Part shown: positions 52,495 to 62,900 of the stretch, in pieces | Layout: every line of letters begins with the position of its first letter | Position numbering within the stretch: position 1 is the stretch's first letter | NCBI RefSeq assembly: GCF_900089955.1 | Contig: NZ_FLQX01000097.1 | Location: 1 to 64,000, forward strand | Reading direction: 5' to 3' | Length of the DNA: 64,000 bases | Source of the DNA: Candidatus Accumulibacter aalborgensis | Lineage (GTDB): Bacteria; Pseudomonadota; Gammaproteobacteria; Burkholderiales; Rhodocyclaceae | Made by a program: the position numbers and the translations under genes | Notes under the pieces: generated by a model | What the model saw: the letters and a program-made list of their open reading frames with translations, nothing else | Database searches by the model: none | What the model was told of the DNA's origin: nothing

Positions 52495-54432
52495 TCAGCC
52501 TGCCGGTGCCGCCGAGAAGAAGGCCACCGCCTCGGCGAGTTCGCGGGTTCTCTTCATCGGTGGCAGGCTGCGCCAGATTCGCTTGCCGTAGGGTTTGCCG
52601 GTCAGCCGCGGGTCGCAGATCATCAATACGCCGCGGTCTGTTTCGTCGCGGATCAGGCGGCCGGCGCCCTGCTTGACGTTGATCACCGCACGCGGCAACT
52701 GGTACTCCATGAAGGCATTGCGGCCGGCGCTCTTCAGTCGCTCGATACGCGCCGACAGCACCGGGTCGTCGGGCGGCGCGAAGGGCAGCTTGTCGATGAT
52801 CACCAGCGACAGCGCCTTGCCGCGAACATCGACGCCTTCCCAGAAGCTCTGGCTGCCGATCAGGATGGCGTTGCCCAGTCGGCGAAAACGTTCCAGCAGC
52901 TCGTTCTTGCTGCGTTCGCCCTGCAGCAACAAAGGCAGCTCGATCCCCGCCTGCGCAAGCTGCTCGGTCAGCAACTCATGCGTCCGGCGCATCGCGCGCA
53001 GCGAGGTGCACAGAAAAAAAGCTCTGCCGCCGCTGGCCTGGAGGAGCGGAAATGCCGCTGCGACGACCGCCTCGGCATAGTCCCGGCTGTTCGGGTCGGG
53101 CAGATTCTGCGGTGCGTAGAGCAGCGCCTGTCGCGGATAGTCGAACGGGCTCTCCCAGCGCGCCGAGCAGGCGTCGACCAGTCCCATCTCGGCACAGTAG
53201 TGGGCAAAATCCTCCTGTACGGCGAGCGTCGCAGAGGTGAAAATCCACGCCCGGGGATGACCACCCATCTGCTTTTGCATGATCTCGGCAATCACCAGTG
53301 GCGTCGCGTTGAGCTGCAGTGAGTGGCTGTAGGTCTCTCCCCAGCGGACAAAGTCGGTATTCGTTCCGTCGCGCCAGGATTGCAGGCGGGCGAGCAGCTC
53401 GCCGCCTCGCCGCCAGCAGTTTTCGAGTCCTTCACCACGTTGCGCCTGCGTTTCCAGGACCACGGCAAGTGCTTCGAGGGCGCCGACCGCAGCCGCCAGG
53501 CCGGTCACGAATCCCGGCCGCGCTTCGAGCTGCTGCAGCGCGTAGCGGGCTGCTTCGACCGGCAGCGTCAGGCGCAGCTCGCGCGCCGCCTTTTCCAGCG
53601 CATCGCACGCGATGGGCAGGTCAAGGCAGTCACGCGCCGCCGCCACGCCTTCCAGATGCGCATCATGCGCCAGTTCGAGGAGCTGCGCTGTCGACAGGCT
53701 GTCGCCAAAAAACAGGCTGGCGACTTCCGGCAACTGATGCGCTTCGTCAAAGATCACCGTGTTGCAGGCCGGTAGCAGTTCGGCAGTTCCTTCGTCGCGC
53801 AGCATCACGTCGGCAAAGAACAGGTGATGGTTGACCACCACCAGGTCGGCCGCCAGAGCGTCGCGGCGGGCCGCCAGGACGAAGCATTCCTTGTGCTGCG
53901 GACACTCCTGGCCGAGACAGTTGTCGCGTGTCGAGGTGACCATCGCCCACACGCCGGCGGTCTCGGGCACGTCCGCGCAGTCGGCCTTGTCGCCGGTACG
54001 GGTCTTCTTCACGAAGCGCGCGATGCGCTGCGCGTAGGCGGCATCGTCGCGTGACAGAAAGCGACCGTCGGCCAGTGAACGCTCCAGATGGTGATGGCAC
54101 AGGTAGTTGGCCCGACCCTTGAGCAGGGCCACCTTGATTGGCGACTTCAGTGCCTTGCGGATGGTCGGAATATCCCGCGCGAAGAGCTGATCCTGCAGGT
54201 TCCGGGTCCCGGTCGACACGATCACCTTACCGCCCGAAAGCATCGCCGGCACCAGGTAGGCATAGGTCTTGCCGGTACCCGTGCCGGCCTCGGCGACCAG
54301 CACACGGTTATCGGCTATCGCCGCGGCGATGTGCTCGGCCATCGCCAGTTGCTGGCTGCGTGGGCGATAGCCGGGAACACCCGCAGCCAGTGGGCCGTCG
54401 GCAGAAAAGACTTCGGAAAGCAGGGCGGTCAT
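52495..54432 (-). CDS. dinG: DinG/YoaA family ATP-dependent DNA helicase
   Basis: 645 residues of the XPD-like superfamily 2. Walker A EAGTGTGKTYAYL, a four-Cys iron-sulfur cluster region (NYLCHHHLE, ADCADVP, CLGQECPQHKECF), a DEAH box in VIFDEAHQLPEV, and the C-terminal motifs QSFWEGVDVRGKALSLVII and GRLIRDETDRG. 5'-3' helicase active on R-loops and damaged forks. First gene of the run that ends at moaE. Confidence 0.92.
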   Translation of the reverse strand: MTALLSEVFSADGPLAAGVPGYRPRSQQLAMAEHIAAAIADNRVLVAEAGTGTGKTYAYLVPAMLSGGKVIVSTGTRNLQDQLFARDIPTIRKALKSPIKVALLKGRANYLCHHHLERSLADGRFLSRDDAAYAQRIARFVKKTRTGDKADCADVPETAGVWAMVTSTRDNCLGQECPQHKECFVLAARRDALAADLVVVNHHLFFADVMLRDEGTAELLPACNTVIFDEAHQLPEVASLFFGDSLSTAQLLELAHDAHLEGVAAARDCLDLPIACDALEKAARELRLTLPVEAARYALQQLEARPGFVTGLAAAVGALEALAVVLETQAQRGEGLENCWRRGGELLARLQSWRDGTNTDFVRWGETYSHSLQLNATPLVIAEIMQKQMGGHPRAWIFTSATLAVQEDFAHYCAEMGLVDACSARWESPFDYPRQALLYAPQNLPDPNSRDYAEAVVAAAFPLLQASGGRAFFLCTSLRAMRRTHELLTEQLAQAGIELPLLLQGERSKNELLERFRRLGNAILIGSQSFWEGVDVRGKALSLVIIDKLPFAPPDDPVLSARIERLKSAGRNAFMEYQLPRAVINVKQGAGRLIRDETDRGVLMICDPRLTGKPYGKRIWRSLPPMKRTRELAEAVAFFSAAPAG

Positions 54433-54499
54433 GGCGTATTTTATGGCAGCAGCACGAATGCTACCAGAAGGCGGCACGACCGGCCGTGTCGCCGGTCGA

Positions 54500-55363
54500 C
54501 TATTGCGTCGCCTGGAGCAACAATTCGCGCAGGAAGCGCACGGGAATGGCGAAGCTGATCCCCGATGGCTTGCTCAGCACCGACTCCTTGCTCTCCTTGA
54601 CGAACACCATGTTGATGATGCCGACTACCTCGCCGTGGTTCAGCTCATAGAGCGGGCCGCCACTGTTGCCGGGATAGGCGGTCGCATCGAGCTGATAGAT
54701 ATCGAAGCTGCCGCTCCTGATTTGCTGGACGACCCTGGCGTTGAGCTGGCGTGCGTTGGCCCCGGGCAGCACAATCGGTGTGATCGACGAGATGATGCCG
54801 TGGTGCGTGACCGGCGACAGACCCAGAACGCCGCCGATGGGAAAGCCGGTGAAGGCCACCGATTGTCCCTCACGTACCGGGTCGGAGTCGTGCAGCGTCA
54901 GGGCTGGCAAGGGCTGACCCTCGATTTGCAGCAGGGCCAGATCGTGAGCCTTGTCGACGGCGACCGATCGCGCCGTACGGTGCTGTGCGCTCCCCCCCGC
55001 CGAGTGAATGACGACCACCAGCGTCTCGCGCGCTGTTGCGTCGAGTGTTTCAGGGAGGACATGGCTATTGGTCGCCACCTGGCGACCGTCGCCGACGACG
55101 AAACCGGTACCGCGCATGACGAATTGTGGGCTGCGCGTCAGCTGATAGGTGCCGACGACCACCACCGAGGGTTTTACGCGCTCGATGACCTCGGGCAGGT
55201 CTGCCGAGACGGGTCCGGCGAAGAGCAGCAACGCGCTGACCACCGCGGCGGCAAGGAAGCCGTTGACCGCCGGTCGTTCTTCCGCGTCAGGCAGTGGCTC
55301 TCGCGAGGCGCACGGGTTCTTGCGTGCAGGATCGGTGACAGCGGGGAACAGCCAGCATCTCAT
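54500..55363 (-). CDS. Trypsin-like serine protease (S1C-type)
   Basis: 287 residues. A hydrophobic segment GFLAAAVVSALLLFAGPVSA (about 35-54) is a signal peptide or membrane anchor after a long N-terminal stretch that may not be translated. Catalytic triad: His in ATNSHVLP, Asp in KAHDLALLQI, Ser in YPGNSGGPLYEL. No PDZ domain, unlike DegP. Likely periplasmic. Start uncertain; 55363 is the first Met in frame. Confidence 0.85.
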   Translation of the reverse strand: MRCWLFPAVTDPARKNPCASREPLPDAEERPAVNGFLAAAVVSALLLFAGPVSADLPEVIERVKPSVVVVGTYQLTRSPQFVMRGTGFVVGDGRQVATNSHVLPETLDATARETLVVVIHSAGGSAQHRTARSVAVDKAHDLALLQIEGQPLPALTLHDSDPVREGQSVAFTGFPIGGVLGLSPVTHHGIISSITPIVLPGANARQLNARVVQQIRSGSFDIYQLDATAYPGNSGGPLYELNHGEVVGIINMVFVKESKESVLSKPSGISFAIPVRFLRELLLQATQ

Positions 55364-55408
55364 AAGTGATCTCGTGGTAACGGCAGATTGACGCGTGGCA
55401 TGCGCTCC

Positions 55409-56323
55409 CTACGACCCCTTGGTCAGCCGGATGCGCGACAACTCTGGGGAAGGCGTCGTCACTCTGGCGTCGTAGGGATGATCGTCGCGCTTGAAGAGTC
55501 CGACGATTCGCTTCACGTAGCCACGTGTCTCGGCATAAGGCGGCACGCCGCGGTAACGATTGACCGCCCCTTCGCCGGCGTTGTAAGCCGCCGCTACCAG
55601 GCTGACGTCACCTTCGAAATAGGCCAGCAACCAGCGCAGATAGGCGAGACCGCCACGCAGGTTCTGCTCCGGGTCGAAGGGCTTCTTGACGTTGAAGCGG
55701 GCCGAGGTATCGGGAATCAGTTGCATCAGGCCCTGCGCGTTCTTGTTCGACAGTGCCGCCGGGTTGAAATTGGACTCGGCCCGGATCACCGCCAATGCCA
55801 GGCGAGGACTGACACCGTATTCGGGTGCCAGCAGGTGTACCAGACCGACCACCTGCTTTTGAGCCTCGCTGGTCGGCACGATGACATCCGGACCGTCGTC
55901 GACAGGCGCCATTGGCCGCATGCATTCAGGCACCTCCGAGGTCGGCGCGCCAACGAAGCGCTGCATTTTCTGCGACTGCGCGTGCCCCTGTTTCGCTGCC
56001 AGGTCGAAAAAGTAGGCGGCCAGCGCGTCGTCACGCCCGATGCCACGGCCATTGGCATACATCCAGCCGAGGCTGAACTGCGCCTCGGCGTCGCCAAGAC
56101 GGGCGCCATCGCAATAGAGCTTCGCCGCCCGCGCGGGATCCTTGGCGACGCCTTCGCCATGCTCGTGGGCGAGTGCCTCCTTGCGCAGTGCCAGCAGGCG
56201 CTCGACATCCGCTTCACGGGGACTCTCGCCGGCCGCGAGGGCCGAGTGCGCTGCGAGGCAAAGCAGTACGTACAGCGCGCTGCGTCGTGCCAACGCCGGC
56301 CAGCAGCGTGCCGCGGTTTTCAT
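55409..56323 (-). CDS. Lytic transglycosylase with Sel1 repeats
   Basis: 304 residues. Signal peptide ([15 protein letters not shown]), then Sel1-like repeats ([20 protein letters not shown] and following), then an SLT domain with catalytic Glu in [27 protein letters not shown] and [13 protein letters not shown]. Cleaves peptidoglycan; in EPS or secretion contexts it opens the wall for envelope machines. ATG at 56323 overlaps the epimerase stop. Confidence 0.92.
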   Translation of the reverse strand: MKTAARCWPALARRSALYVLLCLAAHSALAAGESPREADVERLLALRKEALAHEHGEGVAKDPARAAKLYCDGARLGDAEAQFSLGWMYANGRGIGRDDALAAYFFDLAAKQGHAQSQKMQRFVGAPTSEVPECMRPMAPVDDGPDVIVPTSEAQKQVVGLVHLLAPEYGVSPRLALAVIRAESNFNPAALSNKNAQGLMQLIPDTSARFNVKKPFDPEQNLRGGLAYLRWLLAYFEGDVSLVAAAYNAGEGAVNRYRGVPPYAETRGYVKRIVGLFKRDDHPYDARVTTPSPELSRIRLTKGS

Positions 56324-57393
56324 CGACAGGCCTCGTCGGCGACGGCGAACCGGGAGACATACCACGGCATTGCCGCGGCGATTCCCTCGCTGAGCCGATG
56401 GCTGGGAACATAGCCGAGCAAGCGCCCGGCTTTGGCGACATCGGCTTGTGAGTGGCGAACGTCACCGGGCCGGAAATCGCCGTACACCGGTTGCCGCAAA
56501 CGGACTTCCGGTTGAAAGGCCGATAGCGCGTCACGCAGCATATGGAACAGTCGATTCAAGGACGTTCGACCATCGACGGCGACGTTGTAGACCTGATTCA
56601 CTGCCGCCGGATCGTCAGTCGTCGCGGCCAGTAGATTCGCCTGCACGGCATTGTCGACGAAGCAGAAATCACGGCTCGTCTCGCCATCGCCGTTGATCAG
56701 TACGTTCTCGCCGAGGAGCATGGCGCGAGTCCAGCGGGGAATCACGGCTGCATAAGCACCGTCCGGATCCTGGCGGGCGCCAAAGACGTTGAAATAACGC
56801 AGACCGATTGATCCGAAGCCATAGCAGCGGCCAAAGACCTCGGCGTAGAGTTCGTTGACCAGTTTGGTCACCGCGTAGGGCGAAAGCGGTCGCCCAATAC
56901 GGTCTTCGGTCTTGGGGAGCGCCTCATGATCGCCGTAGGTCGAACTCGATGCCGCATAGACGAAGCGTTTCACGTCGGCGTCGCGGGCCGCCACGAGCAT
57001 GTTCAGAAACCCGTCCACGTTGGCGGCGTTGGTTGCCACCGGGTTGGCCAATGAGCGCGGTACGGAACCCAGGGCGGCTTGATGGAGCACGAAATCGACC
57101 CCGCGGCATGCCTCGCGACACGCGTCGAGATCGCCGATGTCGGCCTCGATGAAACGATGGCGCAGCCACTGCTCCGCGGTCACCAGAGAGCGCACCTCGT
57201 CGATATTCCGGCGATGGCCGGTGGCGAAGTTGTCCAGCCCGACCACGGTCTGGTCGAGTCCGAGCAAGGTCTCGACCAGATGCGAACCGATGAAGCCGGC
57301 ACTGCCGGTGACCAGCCAGCACGCCGGTTGCGCCGCCAGTCGCTTGCCGAGCGCCGCCAGGGCGGGGGCAGTGCTTGAACTCACAGACGCCAC
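56320..57393 (-). CDS. UDP-N-acetylglucosamine 4-epimerase type (WbpP/TviC-like)
   Basis: 357 residues, short-chain dehydrogenase/epimerase. NAD fingerprint [14 protein letters not shown], catalytic SSSTYGD and YAVTK (Tyr-x3-Lys). The long N-terminal extension and [12 protein letters not shown] match Vi-antigen TviC and Pseudomonas WbpP, which interconvert UDP-GlcNAc(A) and UDP-GalNAc(A). Overlaps the dehydrogenase gene by 13 bases, so the two work together. Confidence 0.88.
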   Translation of the reverse strand: MASVSSSTAPALAALGKRLAAQPACWLVTGSAGFIGSHLVETLLGLDQTVVGLDNFATGHRRNIDEVRSLVTAEQWLRHRFIEADIGDLDACREACRGVDFVLHQAALGSVPRSLANPVATNAANVDGFLNMLVAARDADVKRFVYAASSSTYGDHEALPKTEDRIGRPLSPYAVTKLVNELYAEVFGRCYGFGSIGLRYFNVFGARQDPDGAYAAVIPRWTRAMLLGENVLINGDGETSRDFCFVDNAVQANLLAATTDDPAAVNQVYNVAVDGRTSLNRLFHMLRDALSAFQPEVRLRQPVYGDFRPGDVRHSQADVAKAGRLLGYVPSHRLSEGIAAAMPWYVSRFAVADEACR

Positions 57394-58661
57394 ACGGTTA
57401 CCCCCTGCGCAACCAGTTCGGCCTCGTTGAAGATGCTCTTCACGTCGGTCAGTACGCCACCCTTCTGCAGCTTGCCGACGTAGTCAGCCAGCGGCCGCTC
57501 CTTGAACTGCCGGTGGCCAACGGCGGCAACGATCGCCGCCGCCTGCGGCAAGTCGTCCCACCCCGTCACCTCGACCCCGTATTCGTGCCGTGCCTCGTTG
57601 GCATCGGCGACCGGTTCGTGTACGAATACCCTGGCCCCATAGGATTCCAGTTCCCGGATCACGTCGATGACGCGCGAGTTGCGGAGATCGGGACAGTCCT
57701 CCTTGAAAGTCAGGCCAAGCACGATGATCGGTGCATCCCTGACCTGCCAGCCGTTACGAATCATCTGCTTGACCGTCTGCTCGGCGATGAACTTGCCCAT
57801 CCCGTCGTTGATTCGCCGGCCGGCGTTGATCACCTCGGGATGATAGCCGAGCATCTCCGCCTTGTGCGTCAGGTAATACGGATCGACACCGATGCAGTGG
57901 CCACCGACCAGCCCAGGGCGGAAAGGGAGGAAGTTCCATTTGCTGCCGGCGGCTTCGAGGACCTCGATGGTGTCGATGCCGATGCGGTCAAAAATGATCG
58001 CCAACTCGTTCATCAAGGCGATATTGAGATCACGCTGGGTATTCTCGATGACCTTGGCGGCCTCGGCCACCTTGATGCTGGACGCCGGATAGACGCCGGC
58101 CGTGATCACTTGAGCATAGACCTGGCGGACTCGCTCGAGCGTTTCCGGGCTATCGCCGGAGACTACCTTGACGATCTTGGTCAGCGTCCGCTCCTTGTCG
58201 CCGGGGTTGATTCTCTCGGGCGAGTAACCGACAAAGAAGTCCTCCTTCCACTTCATCCCGGAATGCTTCTCGATGATCGGAATGCAGATCTCCTCGGTCG
58301 CGCCAGGGTAGACCGTCGACTCGAAAACCACCGTCGCGCCCCGCTTCAGGTTTCTGCCTACCGCTTCCGACGAGCCGATGAGCGGTCCGAAATCCGGTTG
58401 ATGCGCCTGGTCGACGGGCGTCGGCACGGCAACGATCAGGAAATCCGCTTCCGCCAGAGCGGCCGGATCGGTGCCTACTTCCAGATGAACTGCCGCCGCA
58501 AGATCGGCACTGCTCACCTCGCCTGTGGGGTCGACGTGCCGGCGATAATGGGCGACCTTGCTGGCCGACAGATCGAAACCGATCGTCCGGCTTTTCTTGC
58601 CGAATTCCACCGCCAGCGGTAAGCCGACGTAGCCCAAGCCAACCACAGCAACTATAGTCAT
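57381..58661 (-). CDS. UDP-N-acetylhexosamine 6-dehydrogenase (TviB/WbpO-like)
   Basis: 426 residues. NAD site [18 protein letters not shown], catalytic Cys in [12 protein letters not shown], and [15 protein letters not shown] of the UDP-binding domain. Oxidises the C6 of a UDP-HexNAc to the uronic acid; closest in pattern to Vi TviB and WbpO. With the epimerase it would give UDP-GalNAcA, a building block for an acidic exopolysaccharide. Confidence 0.9.
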   Translation of the reverse strand: MTIVAVVGLGYVGLPLAVEFGKKSRTIGFDLSASKVAHYRRHVDPTGEVSSADLAAAVHLEVGTDPAALAEADFLIVAVPTPVDQAHQPDFGPLIGSSEAVGRNLKRGATVVFESTVYPGATEEICIPIIEKHSGMKWKEDFFVGYSPERINPGDKERTLTKIVKVVSGDSPETLERVRQVYAQVITAGVYPASSIKVAEAAKVIENTQRDLNIALMNELAIIFDRIGIDTIEVLEAAGSKWNFLPFRPGLVGGHCIGVDPYYLTHKAEMLGYHPEVINAGRRINDGMGKFIAEQTVKQMIRNGWQVRDAPIIVLGLTFKEDCPDLRNSRVIDVIRELESYGARVFVHEPVADANEARHEYGVEVTGWDDLPQAAAIVAAVGHRQFKERPLADYVGKLQKGGVLTDVKSIFNEAELVAQGVTVWRL

Positions 58662-58717
58662 GAACTTTTCATCCTCTCAGTATGGTGCGTTTCCTGCCGC
58701 ACCCGCTGCCTGCATTC

Positions 58718-61507
58718 CTACAGACCCTTTTGCAACTGCGCGACTTCTGCCTGTGCCGGGAACTTGTCGCCGAGCTTGGCCAGTTTGTCGAGTTCGTTCC
58801 GCGCATCGGTTTTCTGCCCGGCCTTGATCAGGGCTCTGGCGTAGTTGAGACGAATCTGCGACGCATCCGGGGCGATCTCCAGCGCGTTCTTGAGCAGTTC
58901 GAGGCCGCGCGCGGTATCGCCCTTTTCGATCAGGAGGAGCGCGAGCGTATCCATCAGGGCCGGTTGATTCGGCGCCAGTCTGTTCGCTTTCTCGGCATAT
59001 TCAATGGCCTTCGGGTCCTTCATTTGCCCGGCAACCCAGGCCAGGTTGTTGAGCACGGCAGGGTTGTCGGGCTGCCCCTCGAGCAGGGTGCGATACTGCT
59101 TGACGGCGCCGGCATAGTCCTTGCGGCCGCTCGCCAGTTCCGCCAGATAGAGGCGGAAACGCGCGTCCTTGGCGTGCTCCTTGAGCCATGTCTCGGCGAA
59201 CCTGTCAGCCTCGGCCGTGCTGCCACCAGCGATCAGCGCCGCATGCAGCTTGATCGGCAGATCGTTGTTGCCGCCAACGGCCTTGAGCCCGGTGCGATAG
59301 GCGCTTACGGCCTCAGGCCAGGCTTTCCGAAAGGCTTGTGCATCGCCTTCGAACAGGTAGCCGACTGCCTCCTTGGGTCGCTGCTTCTGCACCTCACGGG
59401 CGACGTCGAGCGCTTCCTTCACCCGACCGGCATCGAGGTCCAGCATGATGACTCCGCGCTGGGCCTCGAGTGAATCCGGCTTGACTTTCAGCGCCTTCTG
59501 CAGACTCAGCAGCGCTGCCTCCTTGTTCTTCGCGGCCATCTCGATGTCCGCCATGCGCAGATAGGGCAGGGTCGAATCAGGCTTGAGCGCGGCCAGCTTG
59601 CCGTAGGTGGCCAGCGCCTGGTTGGAGTCCCCGGCCGCCTGCTGGGCGCGTCCGGCAGCATCGAGGATCGCCGGTTGTTCCGGGAGCACGGCGACCGCGT
59701 CCTGAGCCGCGGAGAGCGCGCTCTTGACCTCCTTCTTACCCAGATACAGGCCGATCAGTGCCAGACGAGGAGCCGGGTCGGTCGGGTTCGCCGTCACTGC
59801 CTTGCCGACCAGGGCCGCGACCTCTTCTGTCGTGCCGCCCGCCTTGGCCCGCAATTCCGCCAGCGCGAGGAGCGCAGCCCCGTTCTTTGGATCCTTGACC
59901 AGCACGGCCTCGAAACGCTTCCTGGCGTCGTCGGGTTTCCTGGCGATCAGGTCCAGTTTGGCCAGGTTGGCAGCTGCCGGGAAATAAGCTGGGTCCACGG
60001 TCAGCGCCTTCTCGAAGCTCTGCCGAGCGCCTGTCACATCCTGTTTGCCGAGCAGTGCTGTACCCCGCAGGTTGTAAGCCAGGGGGTTATCGGGCTGCTT
60101 CTTCTCCAGAGCGGCAATCGACTTCAGGGCCTTGTCGAACTCACGGCGTTGCAGGTGGGCTGCGATCAGGGCCAGGTCTGCCCGGTTGCCGGTGTCGGTT
60201 GCCGCCACCTGCTCGAGATCGCGGAACGCCACATCCGAATCACCCCCCTGCGCCAGATTAACCATCGCCAGCGACGTGCGCTTGCCGGCGTTCTTCGGGT
60301 CGAGGGCAGCCGACTTCGCAAAATACGACCCAGCTTTCTCGACCTGGCCGTTCTGCACGAACACCTGGCCGGCGAGGGCGAGCATGTTTGAATCGTTGTC
60401 GATCTTGTCGAGGACCGGTTCCAGAATGGCCAGTGCCTTCCCTGGCTGACCGTTACGCAAGTAGCTGGTAATCAGGAGTCTACGCGCGATACCGAGTTCC
60501 GGAGTCCTCGGCAGTGCCTTGATCAGGTAGGCCTCGGCTTGGGGAAAAGCCTTCAGTTCGTACTCGATCATCCCGGCCAATTGCAGACCGAGAGGGCTTT
60601 CGGGAGTCAACTTGAGCATCTGCTGGATGGCTTCCCTGGCCGCCGGATAATCCTTTTTCTGAAAAGCCAGCATGGCCCGCAGGTAGTTGGTCTGCGGATT
60701 ATTGGGCGCCAGTTGCTTCATCACCTCGAGTTGTTTGGCGGCGTCATCGACCTTACCTTCGGCGAGGAGGCTGCGGATGATTGCTGCCTGCGCGGGCAGA
60801 TAGTCGGGCTTGGCTTCCAGTGCCTTGCCATACGCGGCCATTGCCCCGGCGGCGTTGCCCTGGAAGGCCAACATGTCGCCCTTGAGCTGCCAGGCCTCGT
60901 AGAGTTTTGGCGATTTCTCGAGTGCCGCGTCGAGCAGCGCGACGGCGCCTGGCAAGTCCTTCTGGCTGGCTTTCAACCTTGCCTGCCCGAGCAGTGCCGG
61001 AGCGTAGGCCGGCTGTGCAGCCAGCGCCGCAGCCAAAGCCGTTTCGGCGAGGTCGTTCTTGCCCTGCATCAGATAGGCTTGAGCCAGTGCGGTCTGCATT
61101 TCGGCGCGTGCCTCAGGCGAGCTCAGTTCGACTTTGGCCAGTTCCTTGGTCACCTTGTCGGGTTGCCCCAGCAGCAGCAGGGTACGGGCCAGCAAGGGAG
61201 TCACCTGGTCGGCCGGGTATTTCAGGCCCGCAGCCTTGCGTAGCTCGACTTCAGCGCCCGTTGGATCGCCCGCTTCGAGCAGGGCCTTGCCGAGCAGGAA
61301 GCGCGCCTCGGCCAGGTCAGGATTCTTCTGCAAGGCATTCTTGAGCTGGATGGTGGCCGCCTTGGGGTCGTTCTTGGCCAGATACCCCTTGGCCGATTCG
61401 AGCATGGCTTCGGGTTTCTCTCCTCCACAGCCCACCAACAGAAGAGTCGCCAGCAGTGTGGAGACGGTCGCGTGGCGCAGCAGACGCATAGAGTTACGAG
61501 TATTCAT
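58718..61507 (-). CDS. prsT: PEP-CTERM system TPR-repeat lipoprotein PrsT
   Basis: 929 residues. Lipoprotein signal (TLLATLLLVGC with Cys near 27), then about 20 tetratricopeptide repeats in tandem (for example YLAKNDPKAATIQLKNALQ; AGDPTGAEVELRKAAGL). PrsT is a member of the PEP-CTERM/exosortase regulon, located in the envelope, with an assumed scaffolding role in exopolysaccharide or PEP-CTERM protein export. 34 bases after prsR, so one transcript with prsK-prsR is likely. Confidence 0.92.
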   Translation of the reverse strand: MNTRNSMRLLRHATVSTLLATLLLVGCGGEKPEAMLESAKGYLAKNDPKAATIQLKNALQKNPDLAEARFLLGKALLEAGDPTGAEVELRKAAGLKYPADQVTPLLARTLLLLGQPDKVTKELAKVELSSPEARAEMQTALAQAYLMQGKNDLAETALAAALAAQPAYAPALLGQARLKASQKDLPGAVALLDAALEKSPKLYEAWQLKGDMLAFQGNAAGAMAAYGKALEAKPDYLPAQAAIIRSLLAEGKVDDAAKQLEVMKQLAPNNPQTNYLRAMLAFQKKDYPAAREAIQQMLKLTPESPLGLQLAGMIEYELKAFPQAEAYLIKALPRTPELGIARRLLITSYLRNGQPGKALAILEPVLDKIDNDSNMLALAGQVFVQNGQVEKAGSYFAKSAALDPKNAGKRTSLAMVNLAQGGDSDVAFRDLEQVAATDTGNRADLALIAAHLQRREFDKALKSIAALEKKQPDNPLAYNLRGTALLGKQDVTGARQSFEKALTVDPAYFPAAANLAKLDLIARKPDDARKRFEAVLVKDPKNGAALLALAELRAKAGGTTEEVAALVGKAVTANPTDPAPRLALIGLYLGKKEVKSALSAAQDAVAVLPEQPAILDAAGRAQQAAGDSNQALATYGKLAALKPDSTLPYLRMADIEMAAKNKEAALLSLQKALKVKPDSLEAQRGVIMLDLDAGRVKEALDVAREVQKQRPKEAVGYLFEGDAQAFRKAWPEAVSAYRTGLKAVGGNNDLPIKLHAALIAGGSTAEADRFAETWLKEHAKDARFRLYLAELASGRKDYAGAVKQYRTLLEGQPDNPAVLNNLAWVAGQMKDPKAIEYAEKANRLAPNQPALMDTLALLLIEKGDTARGLELLKNALEIAPDASQIRLNYARALIKAGQKTDARNELDKLAKLGDKFPAQAEVAQLQKGL

Positions 61508-61541
61508 GGGTACCCCAGTGGATAAAGATGTCAGGAAAAAA

Positions 61542-62900
61542 CTACTTCAGTCCAAATCGATGCATCAGGTCGTACAGGGTGGGGCGGCTGACGCCGAGCA
61601 GCTCGGCGGCCCTGACCACATTCCCGTCAGCGCGCGCCAGCGCTGTGATGATCGCCCGCCGTTCCGCGTCGTCGCGGGCCTGGCGCAGATCCATCACGCC
61701 CGCTTCACTCCCCTCGGCGCCCGACAAGCCTACGTCCTCGGCCGTAATCTGGTTGGCATCGGCCATGATGACCGCCCGTTTGATGCAGTTCTCCAGCTCG
61801 CGCACGTTGCCAGGCCAGGTGTAGCTTGCGATCGCGCGCAAGGCATCTTCGCCCAAGCTGAGTCCGCTGCGATTCTGTTCGTCGGCAAAGCGCCGTACGA
61901 AGGCATGCGCCAGCAACGCAGCATCCCCCGAACGGGCGCGCAAGGGTGGGATGTTTACCACAATTTCCGCCAGTCGATAGAACAAATCCTCGCGAAAACG
62001 CCCCTCTACGATCAGCGACTTCAGATTCTGGTGGGTCGCGCAGACGATGCGGACATTGACCGGGATCTCGTGCCTCCCGCCGATCCGTTCGATGACGCGC
62101 TCCTGCAGAAAACGCAGCAACTTGGCCTGCAGCGAATGCGGCAGGTCGCCGATCTCGTCGAGCATCAGGGTGCCGTTGTGGGCCGTCTCGATCTTCCCCG
62201 GCGTCATTTTTGCCGCTCCGGTAAAGGCCCCTTTCTCGTAGCCGAAGAGTTCGCTTTCCAGCAGGTTCTCCGGGATTGCCGCACAGTTGATGGCCACGAA
62301 GCGCTCGCGGCGCCTGGGCGACGACTCGTGCACGGCGCGCGCCAGCAATTCCTTGCCGGTTCCGCTTTCGCCGAGCAACAGGACCGTCGCATCGGTTACC
62401 GCAACCCGCTCGATCGTGCGACAGACGCGTAGCAACTCCGGGTCCCGGGTCAGCAAGCCCGACAGAACATCGGGTTGCTGCATCGACAGCAGGCGCTTGT
62501 TCTCCTGCTGCAGTTCATATAGACGGTAAGCGCGCTGGATGGTCAGGCCCAGCATTTCGATCTCGAAGGGCTTGGCAAAGAAATCATAGGCGCCCAGCGC
62601 GATGGCGCGCAGCGCGTTGGTTCGATCGTTCTGCCCGGTCAAGACAATGATCTTGGTGTCCGGTGCCAGAGTCAGCATTTCTGCGAGCAGTCTGAAACCT
62701 TCGGAAACGGAATCGGCATCGGGTGGCAGGCCGAGATCCATGGTCACCACCGGTGGCTGGTAGCGTCGCACCTGGACCAGGGCGCTTTCGCGGTCATCGG
62801 CAGTCAGTGTCTCGTACTGGTCGAAAGCCCAGCGGATCTGCGTCTGCAGGGCTCGATCGTCCTCGACGATGAGCAGGTGAGGCAACTTCCCGGAACTCAT
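61542..62900 (-). CDS. prsR: PEP-CTERM-box response regulator PrsR (sigma-54 activator)
   Basis: 452 residues. Receiver domain with phospho-Asp in TMDLGLP (about 55), AAA+ sigma-54 interaction domain with Walker [17 protein letters not shown] and the sigma-54-contacting GAFTGA, and a C-terminal Fis-type helix-turn-helix ([20 protein letters not shown]). Activates sigma-54 promoters of PEP-CTERM genes on phosphorylation by PrsK. Overlaps prsK by four bases. Confidence 0.94.
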   Translation of the reverse strand: MSSGKLPHLLIVEDDRALQTQIRWAFDQYETLTADDRESALVQVRRYQPPVVTMDLGLPPDADSVSEGFRLLAEMLTLAPDTKIIVLTGQNDRTNALRAIALGAYDFFAKPFEIEMLGLTIQRAYRLYELQQENKRLLSMQQPDVLSGLLTRDPELLRVCRTIERVAVTDATVLLLGESGTGKELLARAVHESSPRRRERFVAINCAAIPENLLESELFGYEKGAFTGAAKMTPGKIETAHNGTLMLDEIGDLPHSLQAKLLRFLQERVIERIGGRHEIPVNVRIVCATHQNLKSLIVEGRFREDLFYRLAEIVVNIPPLRARSGDAALLAHAFVRRFADEQNRSGLSLGEDALRAIASYTWPGNVRELENCIKRAVIMADANQITAEDVGLSGAEGSEAGVMDLRQARDDAERRAIITALARADGNVVRAAELLGVSRPTLYDLMHRFGLK

